Assembly: GCA_947058225.1 (NCBI GenBank) | Contig: CAMSGF010000062.1 | Span: 1-5,792, forward strand | Length of the DNA stretch: 5,792 nt | DNA from: an uncultured Eubacteriaceae bacterium | GTDB taxonomy: Bacteria; Bacillota; Clostridia; Eubacteriales; Anaerofustaceae | Direction of reading: 5' to 3' | Shown here: positions 1 through 5,312 of the stretch, piece after piece | Layout: each line of letters opens with the position of its first letter | Position numbering within the stretch: the stretch's first letter is position 1 | Made by a program: the position numbers and the translations under genes | Notes under the pieces: generated by a model | Database searches by the model: none | What the model was told of the DNA's origin: nothing | Seen by the model: only the letters and a program-made list of their open reading frames with translations

Positions 1-63
1 CCGGTACCGGATGTTCAGACATCGGCAGTTCCGGCCCAGCCCATCACCGGGAGTATATTTTGA
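1..63 (+). CDS. possible 3' end of a plus-strand gene (20 codons, truncated by window edge)
   Basis: Reading from base 1, the frame stays open for 20 codons and ends at TGA 61-63. The deduced tail is PVPDVQTSAVPAQPITGSIF, rich in Pro and Ala, which would suit a linker-like C-terminus. The first 50 bases are about 66% G+C, and codons such as CCG, GCC, CCC, ACC and GGG contrast with the AT-rich codons of the other genes. The sharp drop in GC right at the stop codon favours this as a gene end. A competing frame starting at base 2 is open to 160, so the frame is not certain. No family can be assigned. If real, this gene converges with the minus-strand operon. Confidence 0.28.
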   Translation, partial: PVPDVQTSAVPAQPITGSIF

Positions 64-403
64 TTATCTAAACAGATTATTTAAGAAAAAAAACTCGTTT
101 GTAGTATCACTGGATGTGTACATTCCCATAAACAATGACAATAACTTTTATATGCGATAAATTTTATTTAGATTTAAACTTCTTTATATCATTTATTTTT
201 TTTATAACAGACAATATTTGTTTGGATATTTTCTTTTATCTGCTTGTAAAATATTTTATATATTTAAAATAATCTCAAGCTTTATTTCGTGCTATATAAT
301 TTAATAATAAATATTCCTTAAAACAGTTAAATTTTCCAAATAAATCTCATTGTTTTATAAATAAGTCTTTATTATGACATCACTTATAATTAACTAATTG
401 ACG
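64..403. other. AT-rich stretch without a recognisable gene
   Basis: This stretch is extremely AT-rich, with many short A and T runs and frequent stops in all frames. I see no plausible coding frame with a ribosome binding site, no clear intrinsic terminator after the possible gene end at 63, and no RNA gene. It separates that possible gene end from the tandem repeat array starting near 404. Confidence 0.6.
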
Positions 404-720
404 TTTGATTCATATAGGATAGAGCGGTGCTCTTAATCAATGTATTTGATTAATATATGGTTGGAATGGTGCTTTTTAGGCAACGCATTATATCCTCTCA
501 ATCGACTTGATTTATATATAGAGGGACAACACTTTTTAAGCAATGTATCATATTCTTTCCGTTACTTTAATTCATATATGGTGGGGCGGCTGGGATATCA
601 TAAGTGTAAACATAAATGAAGAGAGTTTGACTTATATATTGGTAGGGGGCGGCGTCTATTTGCAAATCAATTTTTTGTTCTTTATCAGTTTGACCCATAC
701 ATTGGTGGGGCGGCGGGTGA
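404..720. repeat. degenerate tandem repeat, six units of about 60 bases
   Basis: A box close to TTGAyTyATATATtGG followed by a G-rich GGGGCGGC motif recurs with starts at 405, 446, 507, 567, 627 and 690, giving spacings of 41, 61, 60, 60 and 63 bases. The 41-base first unit looks like a copy with about 20 bases deleted. Units 1 to 3 share a second block (GGTGCTTTTTAGGCAACGCA in unit 2, CACTTTTTAAGCAATGTATC in unit 3) that differs mainly by transitions. The G-rich box is poor or absent in units 1 to 3 and well formed in units 4 (580-590), 5 (641-654) and 6 (704-716). The last unit forms the left arm of the palindromic element at 704-830. No coding function is evident. The array looks like an old, diverged repeat. 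Confidence 0.7.
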
Positions 721-830
721 AGTGAAACTCACTTCACTAACAGGCGAATTTTATTCGCCTGAACTTTTAAAAGAGCAGATTTTGAAAATAAATTTTCAAA
801 ATCTGCTCTTTTAAAAGCCGCCGCCCCACC
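704..830. repeat. cloverleaf-forming palindromic intergenic element
   Basis: A perfect 13-bp GC-rich outer stem (704-716 with 818-830, left arm GGTGGGGCGGCGG) encloses three perfect hairpins set almost end to end. These are 717-725/729-737 (9 bp, 3-base loop), 741-749/753-761 (9 bp, CAGGCGAAT arm, 3-base loop) and 764-788/793-817 (25 bp, 4-base loop). Only 3 bases (738-740) and 2 bases (762-763) separate the hairpins, so the whole forms a four-way junction. The arms are perfectly matched, which argues for selection or recent arrival. It has no transposase and no tRNA features. The most conservative reading is a mobile palindromic repeat (MITE/REP-like) of the kind seen in intergenic DNA of gut Clostridia. 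A structured RNA or DNA protein-binding element is an alternative. Confidence 0.75.
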
Positions 831-842
831 CACACTTTATAT

Positions 843-902
843 AAAAAACTCTGCTTTATATTAATTAAATTACTAAAAAACTCTATTCTTTATTAATTAA
901 AC
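843..902. repeat. short tandem direct repeat, two copies, period 32
   Basis: Two 28-base copies at 843-870 and 875-902 begin with AAAAAACTCT and end with TTAATTAAA, with a few differences in the middle. They lie just outside the right arm of the cloverleaf element and may be part of the same repeat-rich accretion. No function is apparent. Confidence 0.55.
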
Positions 903-950
903 AACAATCATAATAATACACCTAAACCCCATGCAAAAATTTCACACAAA

Positions 951-989
951 TAAAAAAAGCACGACAAAGTCGTGCTTTTTTATTTTTTT
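951..989 (-). terminator. intrinsic terminator of the operon, bidirectional
   Basis: The stem GCACGAC (959-965) pairs with GTCGTGC (969-975) around an AAA loop (966-968). It is flanked by an A run (952-958) and a T run (976-981, continuing after one A). On the minus strand the hairpin starts 22 bases after the stop of the dehydrogenase gene and is followed by UUUUUUU, a classical Rho-independent terminator. The symmetric A/T flanks mean it should also work for plus-strand transcripts coming from the left. Confidence 0.92.
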
Positions 990-997
990 TCACAATA

Positions 998-2050
998 TTA
1001 TTTATCCTGTGGAGCAAACAATACTTTAAATCCTGTTACATTAGATGCCTTTTCAAAACCTTCTTCCCAATCTTCCAATTTAAGAACATCTGATACCAAT
1101 GGCTTAACATCAACCTTTCCTTTAGCAATAAGGTCAAGAGCAATATGCCATGCAGTTGGTTTTTGAGAAAGAGAACCATGAATTCTTACTTCCTTTTGAA
1201 GAACTGGATATAAATCAAGTTCTTTTGCAGGAGCATGGAATACTCCCATTTGAGAAATTGTTCCTTTCTTTCTTACTAAATCAAGACATGTATTAAATGA
1301 TGGATAAACCCCGGCACATTCAACACATACATCTGCTCCGTATCCATCTGTTAAATCCATAACAAGCTTCTTTAAGTCTTCTTTTGATTGGTCAACACAA
1401 TAATCAATACCAAGTTGTTCCTTAGCTATCTTTAGTCTTGGTGCATCCTGTGCAAGACCTGCAAGAATAACAGTTGCTCCCGCAGCTTTTGCTGACATAG
1501 CTGCGAGTGTTCCGATAGGTCCAGGACCTGATACCAATACAACATCATCCATATGAACTGTTGTCATTTCTCTTGTAGCATGAACACCACAGGCTAAAAC
1601 TTCAACCAATGCACCTTCATCAAAACTTACATTGTCAGGCATTTTAATACAGCTTGTTTCAGGAATTTCAACATATTCAGCGAACACACCGTTCTTCTTA
1701 GAACCGATTCCCACTCTGTTTATACAAATATTTGTAGCTTCTTCCCTACAGTATCTGCATTTTCCGCATACTTCGTATGTCGTCATAATGATAACTCTGT
1801 CGCCTTTTTTAACATCACTTACACCTTCCCCAAGCTTATCAACTATTCCGCATCCTTCGTGTCCTATAATTACAGGCAGTTCCCCAAGTCTTTCAGAACC
1901 AAACTTCCAATATCCTATATCAGTCGCACAGATTCCTCCTCTTTCTACCTTTACTCTTACATAACCTTTCTTTGGCTCAGGAACAGGAAATTCCCTAAGT
2001 TCTAATTTACGGTCTTCGTTTAGGCATAAGCCTCTCATCATTTCACTCAT
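998..2050 (-). CDS. zinc-dependent medium-chain alcohol/polyol dehydrogenase (350 aa)
   Basis: Predicted cytoplasmic MDR-family dehydrogenase oxidising a polyol or polyol phosphate to the ketose with NAD(P)+. The N-terminal GroES-like domain carries likely catalytic zinc ligands Cys41, His64 and Glu65 (GHE), with Glu150 as a further candidate. The structural zinc site is Cys95, Cys98, Cys101 and Cys109. The Rossmann domain follows with GPGPIG at 175-180. The end of its second beta strand (VILAGLAQDAPRL, 195-205) lacks the Asp that normally selects NAD, so cofactor preference is open. Length is normal for sorbitol/L-iditol dehydrogenase relatives. The start is supported by AAAGGAG (2059-2065), 8 bases upstream; the nearby Met4 and Met5 are less well placed. 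It is the last gene of the locus, 253 bases after the epimerase, and is followed by a strong terminator. It differs clearly from the dehydrogenase at 4213-5286 and probably handles another polyol or step. The exact substrate is unknown. Confidence 0.9.
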   Translation of the reverse strand: MSEMMRGLCLNEDRKLELREFPVPEPKKGYVRVKVERGGICATDIGYWKFGSERLGELPVIIGHEGCGIVDKLGEGVSDVKKGDRVIIMTTYEVCGKCRYCREEATNICINRVGIGSKKNGVFAEYVEIPETSCIKMPDNVSFDEGALVEVLACGVHATREMTTVHMDDVVLVSGPGPIGTLAAMSAKAAGATVILAGLAQDAPRLKIAKEQLGIDYCVDQSKEDLKKLVMDLTDGYGADVCVECAGVYPSFNTCLDLVRKKGTISQMGVFHAPAKELDLYPVLQKEVRIHGSLSQKPTAWHIALDLIAKGKVDVKPLVSDVLKLEDWEEGFEKASNVTGFKVLFAPQDK

Positions 2051-2124
2051 ATCTTTTTCTCCTTTATATTATTTTTAATAAAATTAATATTATAATTTTA
2101 AATTATTATCATAACCTTACAAAT

Positions 2125-2230
2125 ATTATACAGACATTATCCACATACCATATAAATCAAAATAGTTAAATAAATTTTTTACAAAACAAACTATACAACT
2201 ATTTATAAATTTAACTTCTTGCTAAACCAA
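2125..2230 (-). promoter_or_regulatory. candidate promoter region for the last dehydrogenase gene
   Basis: The 253-base AT-rich gap (2051-2303) contains two weak minus-strand candidates. One is TTGGTT (2225-2230) with a 17-base spacer to TATAAA (2202-2207). The other is an isolated consensus TATAAT (2125-2130) whose nearest TTGATT (2155-2160) is 24 bases away, too far for standard spacing. No convincing terminator follows the epimerase stop at 2304, so read-through from upstream is also possible. In such AT-rich DNA these matches could be chance. I see no clear catabolite-repression (cre) site. Confidence 0.25.
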
Positions 2231-2303
2231 CAAAACCAGTAAAAATAATGTATAACACAATATTTATAATATTATACCCCTTTGTAGTTTAGTATAATCA
2301 TTA

Positions 2304-2978
2304 TTAATCAGCACAACTTCTCATTTCATTCATAAGAGCCTTATAATCGGCATCTTCACCTTTAAATATAGAAGATGTTCCGGCTACCAATACATCCGCT
2401 CCCGCTTTTATACAATCAGGAATGGTATTTTTATTGATGTTCCCGTCAACTGCTATAAGTAAATCAGGGTTTACTTCATTCGCCCTTTCTCTTATAGCCT
2501 TTATCTTTCCTAAAGTCTGCTTGATAAATTTTTGTCCCGCAAAGCCGGGTGAAACAGTCATCGCAAGAACTATGTCGATATCCTCTATTAAATATTCGAG
2601 GGCATCTTCATTTGTCGCAGGATTTAATGCAACGCCTGCTTTAACTCCCATCTTCTTTATATCCCTCAAAACCCTGTGAATATGAATTGTGCTTTCGGGA
2701 TGAATATGAAGATAATCATTTTCATCTAAAATATCACAAAACTTTTCAATGTACTTTTCAGGGTTAAACATAGCAAGATGAACATCAAATGGGATACTCG
2801 TCTTTTTTTTCATCTGTTCAAGCATGTATATTCCCATTGCGATATTTTCAACGTAATGACCGTCCATAACATCAAAATGAATCAAATCTGCACCGGACTT
2901 TTCAAGCTTTTCAAGCTCCCATCCAAACTTCAAGGGGTTGCCGCACATAATTGACGCCGAGACTTTTATATCTCTCAT
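2304..2978 (-). CDS. ribulose-phosphate 3-epimerase family protein, AlsE-like subtype (224 aa)
   Basis: TIM-barrel epimerase of the Rpe family, expected to invert C3 of a ketose phosphate in the cytoplasm. Metal-ligand positions are kept: His34 and Asp36 (HFDVMDG), His67 (DVHL) and Asp178 (VDGN). The phosphate-binding GTSSIF follows at 200-205. The start reads SASIMCGN where canonical Rpe has APSIL, and the usual VDGG is VDGN. Both recall E. coli AlsE (allulose-6-phosphate 3-epimerase: SLMC, VDGS, GTSGLF) more than housekeeping Rpe. The usual DVHLMV is DVHLAM, and the loop after beta-6 is SPGFAGQKF. The start is one base after the upstream stop (TAA-T-ATG), with its ribosome site (GGGGGAGG, 2989-2996) inside the previous gene, so translation is probably coupled. 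It is a diverged paralogue of that neighbour. Substrate could be a hexulose, pentulose or tetrulose phosphate. Confidence 0.88.
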   Translation of the reverse strand: MRDIKVSASIMCGNPLKFGWELEKLEKSGADLIHFDVMDGHYVENIAMGIYMLEQMKKKTSIPFDVHLAMFNPEKYIEKFCDILDENDYLHIHPESTIHIHRVLRDIKKMGVKAGVALNPATNEDALEYLIEDIDIVLAMTVSPGFAGQKFIKQTLGKIKAIRERANEVNPDLLIAVDGNINKNTIPDCIKAGADVLVAGTSSIFKGEDADYKALMNEMRSCAD

Positions 2979-2979
2979 A

Positions 2980-3663
2980 TTATTTAACCTCCCCCACCGC
3001 TTTATGTATTATATCTTTCATTTCTTTTGTAAGCGGCTTATATTTTGCCCTGTCTCCTTTAAATATCGCACTCGTTCCGCAGACATAAACATCTGCTCCT
3101 GCCTTTGCACAACCTGGAATTGTTGCAGGTCCGATATTTCCATCAACTTCGATAAGTAAATCTTTATTATACTTCTCCTTCATCGCTTTTAAATCAGCAA
3201 TTTTTTTGTACTGATTTTCAATAAATTTTTCTCCCGACCCCCCAGGGTTTACTGTCATAAGACAAACTAAATCAATATCTTCAATGACATTGTCCAAGAC
3301 ATTTAAATTTGTAGATGGATTTAGCACAACACCCGCTTTTGCACCCGCATTTTTAATTCTTAAAATGCTCCTGCTCAAGTGCTTTACCGCCTCTGCGTGA
3401 ACACATATGTATTCTGCTCCCGTAGCTGCGATTCTTTCGATGTAGTTATCAGGCTCAACAACCATCAAATGCACATCAAAAACCATATCAGTGTATTCTT
3501 TCATAGCTTCAAGCATATAAAGCCCCATCCCTAAATTTGAAACAAACTTACCATCCATAACATCATAATGAATCATATCCACATCTGCTTCTTTTAATGC
3601 GTCCAACTCTTTCATATATTCAAGGGCATTTCCACACATAATTGAAGCTGCTATCTTATCCAT
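2980..3663 (-). CDS. ribulose-phosphate 3-epimerase family protein, AlsE-like subtype (227 aa)
   Basis: Second full-length Rpe-fold epimerase. Metal-ligand residues are His32 and Asp34 (HYDVMDG), His65 (DVHLMV) and Asp174 (VDGN), with GTSAIF at 196-201 for phosphate binding. It shares SIMCGN, VDGN and GTSxIFKG with the gene downstream, marking the two as one subtype produced by duplication. The beta-6 loop reads NPGGSGEKF instead of the usual NPGFGGQKF, which removes the aromatic residue that covers the substrate in canonical enzymes. Length is typical. The ATG at 3663 follows a purine-rich site (AGGAAAGGAA, 3671-3680) at 7 bases. It lies 70 bases after the rpiB-like gene with an intrinsic terminator in between, so its expression may be lower than that of the upstream genes. 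The exact ketose-phosphate substrate is not determinable. Confidence 0.88.
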   Translation of the reverse strand: MDKIAASIMCGNALEYMKELDALKEADVDMIHYDVMDGKFVSNLGMGLYMLEAMKEYTDMVFDVHLMVVEPDNYIERIAATGAEYICVHAEAVKHLSRSILRIKNAGAKAGVVLNPSTNLNVLDNVIEDIDLVCLMTVNPGGSGEKFIENQYKKIADLKAMKEKYNKDLLIEVDGNIGPATIPGCAKAGADVYVCGTSAIFKGDRAKYKPLTKEMKDIIHKAVGEVK

Positions 3664-3684
3664 AATATGTTTCCTTTCCTTTTT

Positions 3685-3720
3685 AATAATAAAAAAACTA
3701 AAGGGAAATTTCCCTTTAGT
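3685..3720 (-). terminator. intra-locus intrinsic terminator / attenuator
   Basis: A perfect 24-base palindrome (3697-3708 with 3709-3720, arm ACTAAAGGGAAA in plus-strand reading) forms a strong hairpin. On the minus strand it is followed by TTTTTTTATTATT (3685-3697). It starts 13 bases after the stop of the rpiB-like gene and ends about 20 bases before the start of the next epimerase. It should end or reduce transcription between the two. I see no separate promoter in the remaining gap, so partial read-through is likely. Confidence 0.85.
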
Positions 3721-3733
3721 CTTTTTTAATTTC

Positions 3734-4213
3734 TTATTTTACTCTATATTTAGCTTCCATTTCAGCCATAACACCGAGTCTTTCAGCAAATCTTGGTTCT
3801 TTTGAATATTCAGTTTCAATCCAAACCTTGGCGATTTCAGCCATCATTCTCGGAGCAATAACTCTCGCCCCCATTGTAAGCACATTTAGTTTTGTATCCC
3901 TTTTTGCATATTCAGCTGTGAATAATTCGTTACAAACAGCTGCTCTTATTCCGGGCACCTTATTCGCAGCAACAGACATTCCAACGCCATTTCCGCACAT
4001 TAAGATACCACCTGTTTCGCCGTCTTTATCATTTACAACTTCCAACGCAACTTCTTCTGCTATATGAGAAAATTGCACAGGAGGTTTTGGAGCATCAGGT
4101 CCTTTGTCGATGACCTTTATTCCCCATGATTCCAATTCTTCTATAAGTAATTTTCTTTCAGTAATTGCTGCATGGTCTGAGCCGATAGCAATAGTTTTAA
4201 ATTGACCTTCCAT
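3734..4213 (-). CDS. rpiB: RpiB/LacAB-family sugar-phosphate isomerase with altered active site (159 aa)
   Basis: Aldose-ketose phosphate isomerase of the RpiB family, cytoplasmic. Seen in sequence: the SDH motif (Asp13, His14), the catalytic-base cysteine Cys73 in CGNGVGMS, AANK (82-85), GIRAAVC (88-94), and two arginines (141, 145) aligning with the phosphate-binding arginines. Compared without gaps to E. coli RpiB from memory, the HN pair that helps ring opening and binding (His99-Asn100) is Asp106-Thr107 in RDTKLNVL, CGTG is CGNG, and GGRH is EPRF. The catalytic cysteine and phosphate grip are kept, so an active isomerase for a different phosphorylated sugar, perhaps one that does not cyclise, is more likely than a dead enzyme. 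The ATG overlaps the dehydrogenase stop by one base (TAATG), with AAGGAG at 4224-4229, so translation is coupled. The family call is firm, but ribose-5-phosphate as substrate is doubtful. Confidence 0.9.
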   Translation of the reverse strand: MEGQFKTIAIGSDHAAITERKLLIEELESWGIKVIDKGPDAPKPPVQFSHIAEEVALEVVNDKDGETGGILMCGNGVGMSVAANKVPGIRAAVCNELFTAEYAKRDTKLNVLTMGARVIAPRMMAEIAKVWIETEYSKEPRFAERLGVMAEMEAKYRVK

Positions 4214-5286
4214 TATTTTTCAACTCCTTCCGGGAAGAACATAATCTTTCCAAATAACGTTTTTCTTTCAAAGTTTTCTTTGAATACTTTTTCTATATCA
4301 TCAAGTGGGTATCTGTGAGTAATGATTGGACCGTAGTCTATTAGCCCCTTGTCCAACATAGATACAGCTGTGTGCCAAGGCTTTCCTGGGAAACCTTGTT
4401 GAATAGCATTCCAAGAGCCATAAACTGTAAGTTCGCTTCTTCCGATTTTTTCAAAGTATTCTCTTGGGATGTTTATATCTCCATATGGTATACCAAGGTA
4501 TAATACTTTCGCACCTTTGCATCCAAGTCCTAATACCTGTGCAGAAGTTATAGGTGTTCCACCTGATTCAACTACAATATCAGCTCCTCTTCCGCCTGTA
4601 ACTTCCAATACCCCGTTTCTCGCTGAGTCATAATCATCAACCTTTGATAAAACAACATCAGTAGCTCCGCATTGCTTAGCCCATTCAAGCTTTTCTTCCA
4701 TAATATCGATAGCAATAATTCTCTTTGCTCCGAATACTTTTGCAACCAGCACTGAAAGCAGACCGATAGGTCCGCAACCCATTACAACAACATCATCTCC
4801 CGGTTGCATCTGTGTCTTATAAAATCCATGAAATACAACTGCAGTAGGTTCTATTACCGCACCTTGTTCGTAAGACACAGTATCAGGAATAGCAACTACA
4901 TTTCTTTCAGGCATAGTTATGTATTCCGCATAAGCCCCGTCTCTTACGGCTCCGATAACTTCAAGAGTCATACATCTTGCGTATTCACCTTTTTTACAAT
5001 ATTCACATTCATAACAAGGAAGTGCAGGACAGGCCGTTACCCTGTCACCCGCTTTAAAGTCCTTTACACCTTCTCCAACCGCTTCAATCTGTCCGCTGAA
5101 TTCGTGTCCGAATGTGAAAAGTCCCCTGTCAGGAAATTTTGGTCCGTGACTGCGATATCTTGAAAGGTCCGAACCACATATACCAACAGCCTTAACCTTA
5201 ATTAAAACCTCACCCGGTTTAGCTTCGGGTTTTGGCACATCTTCCAATCTTAAATCTTGTACTCCATGTAATCTTGCAGCTTTCAT
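4213..5286 (-). CDS. zinc-dependent polyol-phosphate dehydrogenase, GatD-like (357 aa)
   Basis: MDR-family zinc dehydrogenase that probably oxidises a phosphorylated polyol to a ketose phosphate. The catalytic zinc site is Cys37 (GICGSD), His61 and Glu62 (GHE), with Glu146 (IEP). The structural zinc site is Cys91, Cys94, Cys97 and Cys105. The Rossmann domain has GCGPIG (170-175), and Asp194 at the end of the second strand favours NAD. ELTVYGSW (285-292) followed by PGKPW (300-304) matches a stretch I recall in E. coli GatD (galactitol-1-phosphate dehydrogenase; ELTVIGSW, PGQEW) and D-arabitol-phosphate dehydrogenases, pointing to a sugar-alcohol phosphate. The start is supported by AGGAG (5296-5300) at 9 bases. 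It begins 26 bases after the Rpe stop and overlaps the rpiB-like start, so the three genes form one unit. D-arabitol, xylitol, ribitol or a tetritol phosphate are all possible substrates. Confidence 0.9.
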   Translation of the reverse strand: MKAARLHGVQDLRLEDVPKPEAKPGEVLIKVKAVGICGSDLSRYRSHGPKFPDRGLFTFGHEFSGQIEAVGEGVKDFKAGDRVTACPALPCYECEYCKKGEYARCMTLEVIGAVRDGAYAEYITMPERNVVAIPDTVSYEQGAVIEPTAVVFHGFYKTQMQPGDDVVVMGCGPIGLLSVLVAKVFGAKRIIAIDIMEEKLEWAKQCGATDVVLSKVDDYDSARNGVLEVTGGRGADIVVESGGTPITSAQVLGLGCKGAKVLYLGIPYGDINIPREYFEKIGRSELTVYGSWNAIQQGFPGKPWHTAVSMLDKGLIDYGPIITHRYPLDDIEKVFKENFERKTLFGKIMFFPEGVEK

Positions 5287-5312
5287 TTTTTATTTCTCCT
5301 ATTTAAAGCCTT

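Noticed and set aside
1..10. Palindrome CCGGTACCGG as a regulatory site
   Set aside because: It lies in a possible coding tail at the window edge with no partner site, so there is nothing to support a function.
404..720. CRISPR array
   Set aside because: The whole unit is repeated and diverged. There are no short identical repeats with unrelated constant-length spacers, and no cas gene nearby.
543..725. Plus-strand open frame of 60 codons
   Set aside because: It runs through the degenerate tandem repeat and stops inside the cloverleaf. It has no ribosome binding site, and its residues simply translate the repeat boxes.
704..830. tRNA gene, suggested by the cloverleaf shape
   Set aside because: The outer stem is 13 bp and the arms are 9, 9 and 25 bp with 3-4 base loops. 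There is no anticodon loop of seven, no T-loop motif and no CCA end.
1632..1964. Plus-strand open frame opposite the zinc dehydrogenase
   Set aside because: It is antisense to a gene with complete zinc and Rossmann motifs. The Pro/Ser-rich translation is typical of a shadow frame and has no ribosome site.
2265..2276. Palindrome TATAATATTATA downstream of the epimerase as a terminator or operator
   Set aside because: It is all A/T with no GC stem and no following U tract, and is easily expected by chance in such AT-rich DNA.
4804..5163. Plus-strand open frame opposite the GatD-like gene
   Set aside because: It is antisense to a well-supported coding region and resembles no family. The same applies to the plus-strand frames near 2422-2679, 2938-3159, 3828-4067 and 5347-5676.
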